Shown here: positions 17,628-26,662 of the stretch, piece after piece
Layout of the letters: each line of letters begins with the position of its first letter
How positions within the stretch are numbered: position 1 is the first letter of the stretch
Source of the DNA: Companilactobacillus halodurans
Lineage (GTDB): Bacteria; Bacillota; Bacilli; Lactobacillales; Lactobacillaceae
Reading direction: 5' to 3'
Length of the DNA: 64,000 nt
NCBI RefSeq assembly: GCF_009600985.1
Contig: NZ_VDFP01000014.1
Location: forward strand, 1 to 64,000
Made by a program: the position numbers and the translations under genes
The notes under the pieces: model-generated
Told to the model about the DNA's origin: nothing
What the model saw: only the letters and a program-made list of their open reading frames with translations
Database searches by the model: none

Positions 17628-18373
17628 CTATCCTCTCTTCTTGAAGCCAAAGCCAGTTATTTTTAGAACACTAATAATAGCAATGGTAAAACCAACGCTG
17701 GCTAAAACGATTGGTCCCGTACTGCCACCAGATGCTTCTAGTGAACCAGTCCAAAGATTATTATTGGCTAATTTGATTGTTTGACCACTGGTATCTGAAA
17801 CGCCTTTGAGTTTGTCTAGGGGAATAGAGGCTTCAAAAACATAGCCTGTTCCTTTGTAATCAGAGCCATCGCCATTTTTTTGGTTGATAGTTTGTCTTGA
17901 GACATAAGCGTTGTTATTTAAATTTACATTTAAGTCATCACTGGCTAAATATTCATCGAAACAGCTTTTTTTTGATTAAGATTTAAGGTAACAGTTTGAT
18001 GATTATTAAAACTAATGTAAAATACTTTGTCACCGACTGTTAAGGTGTAGCCATCTGGTTGAAAATTAGTATAGCCACCGCTTAGTTTAGGATTCATCAA
18101 AACATATAAATAAATATTTTTGCCATCAGTTAAAAACGAAACGTATTTAATATTGTCGTCATCGCCTTTAATGGTCATGGCATGTTTAGTTTTATCTTTC
18201 CAGTCATCAAAATTGCCGTCAATCTTAATTCCTAAATCGCTTTTTTCATTGTTATCGACAGGCAATTGCGACGAATCAACGGTTGCAGCTTGAGTTATCG
18301 AACCTGTAAAAATTATTCCCAAAAAGAGGCAGATAATTGTACTTATAAAGACAAAGAAGCCTTTGAATTTCAT
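17628..18373 (-). pseudogene. Firmicu-CTERM surface protein with a frameshift at an A8 run
   Basis: Residues 1-30 are a signal peptide ending SITQAA. The mature part has a DOMON-like start (KIDGNFDDWKDKTKH, FLTDGKNIYLYVLMN). The first frame stops at 17945 after 142 residues. After an A8 run (T8 on the + strand, 17966-17973) the other frame continues for about 110 residues. That segment ends with GGSTGPI, a hydrophobic helix and FGFKKRG, which is a Firmicu-CTERM sorting signal. One more A, or a -1 slip on AAAAAAAG, joins the halves. It lies directly upstream of xrtG and is its expected substrate. Phase variation, programmed slippage or a sequencing deletion are all possible. Confidence 0.82.
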
Positions 18374-18449
18374 TCTTATCCCCCCATATTTAAATAATTA
18401 TATTCTCTATTCAAATTTAGTATATTACCTATTGGTTTAGAAAGTAAAG

Positions 18450-19985
18450 CTAATCTTTACTAGTCTTTGTCCAACTAAATAAATCGTGTAATTTTTGCTT
18501 TGTGGCATGAAAATTTAACGTTGCTAAAATGAGAAAAGCTGGCAAGAACTGAATCAAGTAGCGACTTCTGCCACCTTCAAAAATCAATAAGAAAATAAAG
18601 CCGCCGATAATAGTTAAGCGCATGATTTGCGTAATTTTACGAGTATCGTCCCAAGCAAAGAAAATTATTCCCAAGCAGATACACCAAAAAATCTGCGCAA
18701 TGAAACGGAAATCGCCTAAATTAGTTCCGTATAAGTAGATGAAATTATCAATTACGCCGGCAACTCCATGCTGTTTAGGAATAGAGCTGCCATGGATAAA
18801 GTTTCCTTCTTTGATCCAAGCAAAAGTACCGTCAGCACTATTGTTGCCTTGTTTCTGCAATAAAAATTTTACATAACCAAAAGGTCCCATTTTTTTCAGA
18901 CGCTTCTTGATTGAGTGAACGGAATAATCGATTCGGGCTTGTTTGCTGATGGTCGTCGCCATTTTGAAGGAATCTTTTTCGTTATAGCCGCCATCGCCCG
19001 ACAATCCCATATTGATGAAGTGGACGATTGGTTTGGCGCGGAAAGTATTAACTCGGATATAAGTTTGTTTTTGAATGGACTGATTAAAAACGTGATATCC
19101 GCCATATGCACTGCCGGCCACCAAGATGACAAGAAGAAGCGTTGCCCACATTTTCCTAGTCGAGACGAGTAAACGAAGCAACTCAACAATCAAAATAGCA
19201 ATCGCCGGAATTATGCCTGATGGTTTGACGAAATAAGCACAACTGATAGCGACGCCGAAAATTATTGCGACAGGTAGTTTATAAATAAAATTAACTTTAG
19301 TATAGGAAATAAAACAATAACATAATAAATATAAAGATACTAATGGTAAGACCCAGGTGTCGGTGTAGGGGACAAGAATCATAGGGAATAAAATGAGCCA
19401 TAGAGCATGAAGATACATAGCGAGAGGCACTTTTGTTTTATCGATTAGACCGATGCTAAAAAGATTAAATATGGCAGAAAGATCAACTAAAATCAAAGTC
19501 AGATAATCAAAAAACAGCCAAGAGGTCATCTTAAATTGAGTTGCAAACCAGTGTTGAATCAAAAGCAAATTAACGTTGTTGGGATTGACGCTAAAATAAC
19601 CAATTGTATTGATATTACGAGGATTTGTCAGTCCATAGTGAATAGCCCCAACGTCAAATCCGATGGCGGGATGCGTTAATTGAACAAAAATTATTTGAAG
19701 GACGATAACGATTAGCAAGAATATAGTAGCAGTGATTTTATTATTTTTTATAAAGATTTTATAAAAGAACTTATGTGCAGTTTTACTGACATATAGCAAC
19801 AAAAAAATTGCTCCAGCCAGCAAAAGAAAGATTGTCGAAACTGCAGTAGTGCCAATTTTAGTTACTGCATTATCTCCCAAAATAAGATTGGGAGAGGTTA
19901 ATGCAAAAAAAAATGTCAATGTAAATAAAATATAAAAAATTACTTTTAAGCTGTGATTACTAAAATTAAATAGTTTTTGTCGCAT
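18450..19985 (-). CDS. polytopic membrane protein of the XrtG neighbourhood (GT-C-like)
   Basis: 511 residues with 11-13 hydrophobic helices and an extracytoplasmic HPAIGFDVGAIHYGLTNPRN loop after the fourth helix, as in GT-C sugar transferases that use lipid-linked donors. Near the C-terminus, FEGGRSRYLIQFLP keeps a conserved Tyr described for the TIGR03766 family, which co-occurs with XrtG. It may glycosylate exported proteins; this is inference. GAGGGG precedes the ATG. It is 76 bases upstream of the Firmicu-CTERM gene, likely the same operon. Confidence 0.75.
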   Translation of the reverse strand: MRQKLFNFSNHSLKVIFYILFTLTFFFALTSPNLILGDNAVTKIGTTAVSTIFLLLAGAIFLLLYVSKTAHKFFYKIFIKNNKITATIFLLIVIVLQIIFVQLTHPAIGFDVGAIHYGLTNPRNINTIGYFSVNPNNVNLLLIQHWFATQFKMTSWLFFDYLTLILVDLSAIFNLFSIGLIDKTKVPLAMYLHALWLILFPMILVPYTDTWVLPLVSLYLLCYCFISYTKVNFIYKLPVAIIFGVAISCAYFVKPSGIIPAIAILIVELLRLLVSTRKMWATLLLVILVAGSAYGGYHVFNQSIQKQTYIRVNTFRAKPIVHFINMGLSGDGGYNEKDSFKMATTISKQARIDYSVHSIKKRLKKMGPFGYVKFLLQKQGNNSADGTFAWIKEGNFIHGSSIPKQHGVAGVIDNFIYLYGTNLGDFRFIAQIFWCICLGIIFFAWDDTRKITQIMRLTIIGGFIFLLIFEGGRSRYLIQFLPAFLILATLNFHATKQKLHDLFSWTKTSKD

Positions 19986-20001
19986 TCTTGCCCCTCATTA
20001 C

Positions 20002-20031
20002 CCCATTTTTTCAAGCTTAACCTAAAATGGG
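20002..20031 (-). promoter_or_regulatory. hairpin in the 5' region of the membrane protein gene
   Basis: CCCATTTT (20002-20009) pairs with AAAATGGG (20024-20031), just upstream of the leftward gene starting at 19985. It could be a leader hairpin; no T-run follows on either strand. Confidence 0.4.
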
Positions 20032-20066
20032 CCATTGGTCTAGCTATTCTAAAACACAAATAGACA

Positions 20067-20106
20067 GAAAAAAATCGTTGGTTTCATTTATCGAAATCAA
20101 CGATTT
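20067..20106 (-). terminator. terminator after the lectin/WxL gene
   Basis: AAATCGTTGGTTTC pairs with GAAATCAACGATTT (one mismatch). Read leftward it ends in a T-run. Confidence 0.8.
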
Positions 20107-20126
20107 CTTATTAATATTATATATTT

Positions 20127-22595
20127 TTAGTTGCTGACTGAATCAGAAACGGTCCAAGTCAAGGTACCGGTGTATTTACCAGCATTGCTTGCTCCCAGTT
20201 GTTTCAAGAGCAATCCGGAGTTATTGGTCCAATCGTCAGCAATATCTTCAGTCGAGCTGGTTTCATGTGAAGTGGTGTCTTCATCAATCATGGTTGGAGT
20301 TGAACCAATAGCAGCGTAATTGGAATCGGCAGTCTTACGATAAACCAAGGCTAGATTGCTGTCTAAAGTTTTCCCATTTAAGTACAAGCCATTAGTTGAT
20401 ACGTTCAATTGCCAAGGTTCACGCAGACTGGTTACGCTGAGATCGAAGTCGCTGTTACGTTTTAGATACTCGGTGGTATCGCCTAAATTAATATCTTTGA
20501 AGTTTAAGTTCTTAGAAACGGTCATGCTCAAAGACTTATTCGGCTTAGTGTCAACGATATAGGTAACGGTATTTGAAACGAGTCCATTTGCTTGGTCGAT
20601 AGCCTTGATCGTAACTGTCTGAGTTGAATTTTCAGTGAAGATATTCCAAAAATCGGTATCGTTATCGATTAAACTTTTTAGGTCGATAGATTGATTATAG
20701 TCATCATCCGTGGCGGTTGCGCCAGCAGTATAAGTTTTATCTCCAGCAGTGATTTGATAGATGATGTTAGTTCCTGTCGTGTCATCGCCAAAGCTGTGAT
20801 TGTCGCTATAAGTTAAGTCTGTTACTAAATTTAATGCGGAATTATCAGCCTTATATAATAGGTTGAGATTGGAACTTCCGGTATTATCAAGTTTTAAACT
20901 ATACTTTTTTGGTGCCATAATTGTAAAAGCAGGCGAGTTGGTTGTAGCAATGTTGTTGGAGCCAGTGAAGGTTGCAGGCTTGGTACCAACGTTAGTGTCA
21001 GAATTGACTTGATTAGCAGTGGCAGAAATCTTGATAGTTGCTGAAGTCCCAGTTGCACCAGAAGAGTTACCAATAGTTTTAGCTAAAGTGTGTTTCAAAC
21101 TGCCATCAACTAATTCACTGGAGCTGATTGCTTCAGTCGTCTTGTTGGCATCGTTATAAGTAATGTAAGCAACGTTGCCATTAGCATCTGGTGTCACTGT
21201 GACATTATCGGGAATTTTAATTTGAGCGGCGATATCCTTCCAATTTTCGTTACCACGGATGTAATTTAAATCGTAATTTAAACTAAGTGAGTCACCACCA
21301 GCAACTTTTTTATCGGTTGAATCTGAAGTGATAGTTTTATTCAAAGTGTTGTCAGTGATTGAAGCATCAGCATCGCCGTAAAGCAATTCAGGAATGGAAT
21401 CAAAGGCAACCAACTTCGTGGCAACGCTTGTGGAACTGCCATTAGCAGCAGTGAAACCCCAACGAACCTTGCCATCAGTCGTATTCAATTTAGTCGTATC
21501 GACATCGATTGTATCGTTGATCCGTTGGAAATTGGTGCTAGTAGTGTTGTTGTTATCAGAACCATCGGTACTTTTATCGTTATATGAATATTCAAGTTTA
21601 GCAGTGGTGCTGCCAGATTCAGCTGGAATCCATTTGATAGTGACGTGATGCCAATAAATTGGATTGCCACTAGAATCGGTATCATTGATCAAATAAGCTG
21701 CTGTTGGTTTGATGTGAACTAAGTCATAACCAGTGTCGAAAGGTACAAATTGGTTTTTCATGGTCGAGTTGGCTGTTAAATCAGCTGGTTGATAAGAATC
21801 AGCTAATCCAGGATAAGTTAAGGCGATGTGTCCGTAAGAACCACCGGCACCATAGCGAGCATCGCTTGGAAATCCGAGGTTAACTAGATTGGAAGTAGCG
21901 GTACCTAATTGAGTATCGTAACCGTTTAAAGAGTAATAAGTGTAGAGTGATGGGAATGACTTGCCATTATTATTGATAGGCTTATTGGATGTATCATAAA
22001 AATTATTTTTCTCAGTATCGAATTCCAAAGCGACACTATTTTGAACAGCGGTATTTTTAATGTAGCTTTGTTTAGCATTAGTTCCACTGACTAGAGTAAC
22101 TTCGGAAGCGTCATAACCATAAACGCCTAAGCCTTCAAGACCAGCGCCCAAGGCTGCAACGCCGTTATCATCATTTTGCAAAACGAAGGCGATTCCTTCA
22201 CTGTTGATATCAGACTCGCCATCGCCTGAACCAAAGTACATCCAAGCTGAGATAGTTTGTTCTTTGTTAATGTCAAAAGTTTTATCATTTGACCACATTG
22301 ATCCATAAGTATTATTTGAGTTAGCTAGAGAAATGATATTGCCACTGTCAGAATTTGCCCCTGTATTATCGACGATTTGGGCAGAATTGGTGTCATAGAT
22401 ATCTTTTTTGTCGTAGACCTTAGGAGCAGAGTTAGAGAAATATTTATTAATACCTATCCCCTTAGGAGCGTCTTTTAAGACAGCCAAGTCAGTACTGTCG
22501 GTTAAATCGGCAGATGCAAGGTTGGTATTAAATGAAATAAATAAAAGTAACGAACTTATGATAAGCAAAAGACTGACAAGAATCTTTTTTCTCAC
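20127..22595 (-). CDS. surface protein with L-type lectin domain and C-terminal WxL domain
   Basis: 822 residues from the GTG at 22595, chosen because GGGGG lies 7-11 bases before it; an ATG at 22619 precedes that site. The signal peptide ends near NLASA. Residues about 70-400 look like a legume-type lectin. Supporting motifs are TFDINKEQTISAWMYFG, GIAFVLQNDD, VALEFDTEKNN and YWHHVTIKW. Two or three Ig/cadherin-like segments follow. The last 150 residues are a WxL domain with PWQLNV and LTWTVSDS, which binds peptidoglycan non-covalently. It is probably an adhesin with sugar-binding activity. It precedes the XrtG genes on the same strand but has its own terminator. Confidence 0.86.
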   Translation of the reverse strand: MRKKILVSLLLIISSLLLFISFNTNLASADLTDSTDLAVLKDAPKGIGINKYFSNSAPKVYDKKDIYDTNSAQIVDNTGANSDSGNIISLANSNNTYGSMWSNDKTFDINKEQTISAWMYFGSGDGESDINSEGIAFVLQNDDNGVAALGAGLEGLGVYGYDASEVTLVSGTNAKQSYIKNTAVQNSVALEFDTEKNNFYDTSNKPINNNGKSFPSLYTYYSLNGYDTQLGTATSNLVNLGFPSDARYGAGGSYGHIALTYPGLADSYQPADLTANSTMKNQFVPFDTGYDLVHIKPTAAYLINDTDSSGNPIYWHHVTIKWIPAESGSTTAKLEYSYNDKSTDGSDNNNTTSTNFQRINDTIDVDTTKLNTTDGKVRWGFTAANGSSTSVATKLVAFDSIPELLYGDADASITDNTLNKTITSDSTDKKVAGGDSLSLNYDLNYIRGNENWKDIAAQIKIPDNVTVTPDANGNVAYITYNDANKTTEAISSSELVDGSLKHTLAKTIGNSSGATGTSATIKISATANQVNSDTNVGTKPATFTGSNNIATTNSPAFTIMAPKKYSLKLDNTGSSNLNLLYKADNSALNLVTDLTYSDNHSFGDDTTGTNIIYQITAGDKTYTAGATATDDDYNQSIDLKSLIDNDTDFWNIFTENSTQTVTIKAIDQANGLVSNTVTYIVDTKPNKSLSMTVSKNLNFKDINLGDTTEYLKRNSDFDLSVTSLREPWQLNVSTNGLYLNGKTLDSNLALVYRKTADSNYAAIGSTPTMIDEDTTSHETSSTEDIADDWTNNSGLLLKQLGASNAGKYTGTLTWTVSDSVSN

Positions 22596-22793
22596 AATTA
22601 TTCCCCCAAATAAAAACAATCATCTTTATTATTTCATCTATTGTAGCACCATAAATGAAATAATATATTGTATAAAATGGCTTTAATAATACATTATTTT
22701 GCAATTTGTAACGTTTTGTTTAGGATTAAGGAAAAGATGATTTATTATTTGATAATCTTAGTATTCAATAAAATATTAAAACCAGCCAAAAAA

Positions 22794-22823
22794 ACTTCAA
22801 AGTATTGTATGATGACTTTGAAG
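22794..22823 (+). promoter_or_regulatory. inverted repeat in the leader of the acetyltransferase gene
   Basis: ACTTCAAAGT (22794-22803) and ACTTTGAAGT (22814-22823) form a perfect 10 bp inverted repeat 33 bases before the start codon. It may be an operator or an attenuator-like hairpin. It does not cover the ribosome site, so classical cat translational attenuation is not shown. Confidence 0.45.
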
Positions 22824-22855
22824 TAAAATGAAATTTAATTTTTGGAGGTAACAAC

Positions 22856-23503
22856 GTGGAATTCACTAAGATTGATTTAGACACTTGGACTAGAACAGAA
22901 GTTTTTAACCACTTCATTGATCAAAAAACGACTTATAGTATGACGCACAATGTTCCAATTGATAGGGCTCTAAAATTCGTTAAAGAAAATCATTATAATT
23001 TCTATCCTCTATTTATTTTTTCAGTTTTAAAGGTTGTCAATTCAAATTATTTATATCGCATGGCTTTTAATGACCAAGGAGAATTGGGCTATTGGGATAG
23101 TTTGGTACCATTTTATTCAATCTTTGATAACAAGACGGAATTGTTCTCGAATATTGATACTGAAAACACCTATACCTTTGCTGAATTTCATCGTGATTAT
23201 CTTGATGATATTAAGCAATATCAAGGCACAGGCAAACTATTCCCTAAACAGCCAGTTCCACAAAATGTCGTCAATATCTCGATGATGCCATGGGTCAACT
23301 ATTCTAGTTTCAATTTGAATATTGGAAACAACGACAAGTATCTCTTGCCAATCGTGACAGCTGGTAAGTTTGAAAAAGATATCCATCAAAAAAGACAATT
23401 GCCGGTCACATTCCAGATTCATCATGCCGTTTGTGACGGTTATCAAACTGGACTATTCTTCAATCGTCTGGAAGAATTGTTGAGCCAGCCAGAAAAGCTT
23501 TAG
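22856..23503 (+). CDS. type A chloramphenicol acetyltransferase-like protein
   Basis: 215 residues, the usual CAT length, starting at GTG after GGAGGT (22844-22849). The catalytic HHAVCDGYQTG lies near residue 189, matching HHxxxDG. The N-terminal FTKIDLDTWTRTEVFNHF and central MPWVNYSSFNLNI are also CAT-like. Family enzymes acetylate chloramphenicol using acetyl-CoA as trimers. It diverges from classical plasmid CATs, so it may be a chromosomal acetyltransferase with another or weak drug activity. It precedes an MFS exporter but has its own terminator. Confidence 0.85.
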   Translation: MEFTKIDLDTWTRTEVFNHFIDQKTTYSMTHNVPIDRALKFVKENHYNFYPLFIFSVLKVVNSNYLYRMAFNDQGELGYWDSLVPFYSIFDNKTELFSNIDTENTYTFAEFHRDYLDDIKQYQGTGKLFPKQPVPQNVVNISMMPWVNYSSFNLNIGNNDKYLLPIVTAGKFEKDIHQKRQLPVTFQIHHAVCDGYQTGLFFNRLEELLSQPEKL

Positions 23504-23538
23504 ACCATTTGTATGAATTTATAAAGAAGACTATAATT

Positions 23539-23600
23539 GAAAATACTGTTAGTATTTTCTGTAAGAATAAGGCAGTGCACAATGCGAGGCCTTATTTTTT
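23539..23600 (+). terminator. two hairpins ending the acetyltransferase transcript
   Basis: GAAAATACT-GTT-AGTATTTTC (23539-23559) is followed by AATAAGGC...GCCTTATT with a T-run (23566-23600). The second is a proper terminator. Confidence 0.75.
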
Positions 23601-23639
23601 ATTGGTAAAAAGATTTTGTCATAGGAAGAAGCAAGGGGA

Positions 23640-25139
23640 ATGAGCAGAAATAGGAAAATATTAGTTACTTTTGCGTTGGTTTTGTCGAATATGATGGCAG
23701 GACTTGACGCTACGATCATTAATACTGCATTACCAGCAATTATTAGTGATTTGCATGGTATTCAGTATATGGGTTGGATCGTTGCCATATTTTTATTGGG
23801 GATGGCCGTTTCAACACCGTTATGGAGTAAATTTGGTGAGAAAAAGGGTAATAAGACAGCCTATATCACCGCAACAGTCGTCTTTATGATTGGAGCTTTG
23901 TTTCAAGGATTAGCTCCTAATATTATCTGGTTTATCACCGCTAGAAGTGTCATGGGAATCGGTGCTGGTGGAATGAATACAATTCCATTCATCATCTATT
24001 CGCAGATTTTTAAAAATATCAAACGGCGGGCACAAGTTATTGGGCTTGCTTCAGCCGGATTTAGTGGAACATCCATTATTGGACCGCTGATTGGTGGTTG
24101 GATCGTTGATACATTCAGTTGGCACTGGGTCTTTTACATCAACTTGCCATTGGCCTTGTTGTCGATTCTGATTATTTCATTCTTCTTCAAAATTAAAGAA
24201 ACACTCAACACGAGTAAAGTCGACTATCACGGTGCTATCTTGATGGTCCTAGGCTTATCTTCAATTTTAGTTGGTATCCAGTTGCTTGGAGTCGCCTCAA
24301 TTTTCTTGACCTTATTGTTTATCGTTATTGGTGGCTTCTTGATTTTTTGGATGTCTCGTGTCGAGAAAAAAGTCGATGATCCCATCGTTCCTAATCGTCT
24401 CTTCAAAAATGAGAAATTGGTCGTTGACTTGATTTTATTCGCACTCTTATGGGGCTCTTTTGTCGCCTTTAATATTTATATTCCGATGTGGGCTCAAGGT
24501 ATCATGGGCTTGAGTGCTTTAGTCGGAGGAATGACGCAGATTCCAGGAGCTATTTCTAACTTCATTGGTTCAGAAATGGAACCTTTGATTCAACGCAGAA
24601 TGGGTCGTTATGAAATTATCGGTATTGGTGCGATTGCCTTTTTAATCTCTTTTGCAGGTTTATATATCGCCAAGCAAACAGCCAGTTACACATTCTTATT
24701 AGTGATGGGAGTGTTTGAAGGCTTCGGCGTCGGAATTTGTTTCAATGCTTTATTGCTTGCAGTCCAATTCGATGTCGATAGTCGGGATGTGCCAATTTCA
24801 ACCTCATTTGCTTACTTGGTCAGAATTTTAAGTCAAACATTCATGTCTTCGATTTATGGAGTTATTTTGAATTTGGCTTTGATTCGTGGCGTTAAGGCAA
24901 GTAACGGTCACATAACGATGAGCATGATGAACAAACTCAGCAATGCTGCTGATGCTAAGTTTTTGCCTAAGGCTTATCTTCCTGAAATGAAGGATATTTT
25001 CTTCCAAGGGATTCACAATATTATGTTGATGGCTTTGTTGATGATTGCAGCGGTAATCGTCATTTTGATGTTCTTATTTAGAAGAGAGCATGCTAAGAAT
25101 AAAGATAAGAGTAAAAGTGCAGTTCAAAAAGTGGCTTAA
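23640..25139 (+). CDS. MFS drug exporter, DHA2 (14-helix) family
   Basis: 499 residues, 14 hydrophobic helices. AGLDATIINTALPAIISDL, LWSKFGEKKGNKTAY (motif A) and GPLIGGWIVDTFSWHWVFYINLPLA (motif C region) place it in the EmrB/QacA group of proton antiporters. AAGGGGA lies directly against the ATG, a tight spacing, but no better in-frame start exists. The C-terminus is basic. It shares its strand with the acetyltransferase and ends at a bidirectional terminator. Substrate unknown. Confidence 0.88.
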   Translation: MSRNRKILVTFALVLSNMMAGLDATIINTALPAIISDLHGIQYMGWIVAIFLLGMAVSTPLWSKFGEKKGNKTAYITATVVFMIGALFQGLAPNIIWFITARSVMGIGAGGMNTIPFIIYSQIFKNIKRRAQVIGLASAGFSGTSIIGPLIGGWIVDTFSWHWVFYINLPLALLSILIISFFFKIKETLNTSKVDYHGAILMVLGLSSILVGIQLLGVASIFLTLLFIVIGGFLIFWMSRVEKKVDDPIVPNRLFKNEKLVVDLILFALLWGSFVAFNIYIPMWAQGIMGLSALVGGMTQIPGAISNFIGSEMEPLIQRRMGRYEIIGIGAIAFLISFAGLYIAKQTASYTFLLVMGVFEGFGVGICFNALLLAVQFDVDSRDVPISTSFAYLVRILSQTFMSSIYGVILNLALIRGVKASNGHITMSMMNKLSNAADAKFLPKAYLPEMKDIFFQGIHNIMLMALLMIAAVIVILMFLFRREHAKNKDKSKSAVQKVA

Positions 25140-25145
25140 GAAATA

Positions 25146-25185
25146 AAAAGGACTACGAATTTTTTTATAAATTCGTAGTCCTTTT
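25146..25185. terminator. bidirectional terminator between convergent genes
   Basis: AAAAGGACTACGAATTT pairs perfectly with AAATTCGTAGTCCTTTT, serving the exporter and the TauE-family gene. Confidence 0.9.
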
Positions 25186-25188
25186 GTT

Positions 25189-25932
25189 TTAAAAGACAGT
25201 TTTAATTCCCATAATAACCAAAACTATCGCAATAAAATATTGAACTAAATAAGCGTATTTACTTTTCGATAGAAAATGTTGAACGACATAAGGTGCAATC
25301 AATGCTCCAATGGCAGCTCCGATAATTAAGGGGATTCCGGCTTGCCAATAAATACTGCCGGTCGTGAGATGTAAGGCTGAACCTAATACGCACATGCCAA
25401 CTAGAACATAGGAAGAAGTAGCTGTGGCATTGAAAGTATCTAATCCTAAAATTAACAAGCCAGCTAGAACAGGTCCACCACCGCTGAGTCCAGCGACACC
25501 AACCATTAGTCCACTGATAAAGCCATAAACGGCCGCCGCAAATTTACCATGTTGTTTCTTTTTCTTAGTTTTCTTAAATTGTTGAACAAATATTCTGATT
25601 CCTAAATATACTAGAATAATTGCAATTAACCATTTGTATAATTGTTCAGGAATATACGGTGCTATGATGGAACCAATGATAACAGCTGGCAACGAAGCAA
25701 GTAACATCTGATTTCCCAAACGAAAATTGACTCGACCTTGTTTGATATAGGCTATTACTCCAATGATTAAAGGTGGGACAGCTGTAACGACTGAAGTTGC
25801 AGCAGCTGTAGCTGGAGCAAGATTAAAGGAAGACGAGAGGATTCCTAAGTAAAAAGCCGCACCGCCGCCACCTAGAGCGATAACGATCGTTCCAATCAAG
25901 ATTCCAGCGATAATAAGAAAAATTGTAGTCAT
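25189..25932 (-). CDS. TauE/SafE family (DUF81) membrane permease
   Basis: 247 residues, about eight helices. The two halves carry GGGGAAFYLG (near residue 20) and VAGLSGGGPVLAGLL (near 145), the Gly-rich repeats of this family. Members export sulfite or sulfonates or take up organosulfur compounds. AAAGGAG precedes the ATG. A TetR-family gene is divergent, with two palindromes in between. The regulator and permease therefore probably form one unit responding to the substrate. Confidence 0.87.
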   Translation of the reverse strand: MTTIFLIIAGILIGTIVIALGGGGAAFYLGILSSSFNLAPATAAATSVVTAVPPLIIGVIAYIKQGRVNFRLGNQMLLASLPAVIIGSIIAPYIPEQLYKWLIAIILVYLGIRIFVQQFKKTKKKKQHGKFAAAVYGFISGLMVGVAGLSGGGPVLAGLLILGLDTFNATATSSYVLVGMCVLGSALHLTTGSIYWQAGIPLIIGAAIGALIAPYVVQHFLSKSKYAYLVQYFIAIVLVIMGIKTVF

Positions 25933-25983
25933 CTAAAGAACTCCTTTAACTGGATTCTGAAATTGATTTAGGTTATAGTGCAG

Positions 25984-26017
25984 TTACATGATGTAATTAC
26001 ACATTACACTTTGTAAT
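25984..26017. promoter_or_regulatory. two TetR-type operator palindromes
   Basis: TTACAT-G-ATGTAA (25984-25996) and ATTACA-CTT-TGTAAT (26003-26017) share the TTACA/TGTAA half-site and lie between the divergent permease and TetR genes. Confidence 0.72.
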
Positions 26018-26058
26018 TGTAGAACAAATGTCATAAATTTCAAGTGGGAGGTTTTGTT

Positions 26059-26613
26059 TTGACGACAAGAATTTTATCAAAAGAGAAAATAGTTCTCGCA
26101 GCAGTCGACTTGATCAATCATCAAGAAAATCTGACCTTTACACGCTTAAGTCGCATTCTAGGAACACGCTCACAAGCACTTTATAACTATTTTCCAGACG
26201 TGATGGCTATTAGAATTGGCGTAGCTATTCATTTTTATAATGATTTGTATCAAAGATTACAAGCAGATTTGTTAGGATTGTCTGGTAAAGAGGCTATCAA
26301 AGCCTTCAATAAAATATTTGTTCAGTATTCCTTATCCCATTATCCAGTGGCGCAACAAGTCATTGCAATTCCCGCTGGCAAACTTCACAATGATGATTTA
26401 GATGCTGCTATTTTAAAAATACGTAACATTGGGTTGAAATTATTGAAGCCGTTAGTACCTGATAAGAAATCACGCTTGGTAATTTCGCGAATGTTGCGTA
26501 ATTTGATTATTGGCGAGATTGTTCATATTGGCAACGGTCGGTTTGATAATAAGACCATTTCAGCGGCTGATAGTTTTGATCAGATGTTAAATATTGCTTT
26601 ATCAACGATTTAA
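26059..26613 (+). CDS. TetR-family transcriptional regulator
   Basis: 184 residues if started at TTG 26059, which GGGAGG (26046-26051) serves at 7 bases; the GTG at 26044 would precede that site. Residues 1-50 are the TetR helix-turn-helix (EKIVLAAVDLINHQ...LTFTRLSRILGTRSQALYNYF). The C-terminal half is helical and variable, as usual for ligand binding. It is divergent from the TauE-family permease and close to two palindromes, so it likely represses that gene and itself. Confidence 0.85.
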   Translation: MTTRILSKEKIVLAAVDLINHQENLTFTRLSRILGTRSQALYNYFPDVMAIRIGVAIHFYNDLYQRLQADLLGLSGKEAIKAFNKIFVQYSLSHYPVAQQVIAIPAGKLHNDDLDAAILKIRNIGLKLLKPLVPDKKSRLVISRMLRNLIIGEIVHIGNGRFDNKTISAADSFDQMLNIALSTI

Positions 26614-26620
26614 TTCAATG

Positions 26621-26662
26621 AAAAAAGATTCAATCAACGTAAAAATTGATTGAATCTTTTTT
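26621..26662. terminator. bidirectional terminator between convergent genes
   Basis: AAAAAAGATTCAATCAA pairs perfectly with TTGATTGAATCTTTTTT. Confidence 0.88.

Noticed and set aside
22794..22823. Classical translational attenuator of a cat gene
   Set aside because: The inverted repeat does not include the ribosome site, and no short leader peptide with a stalling site was found.
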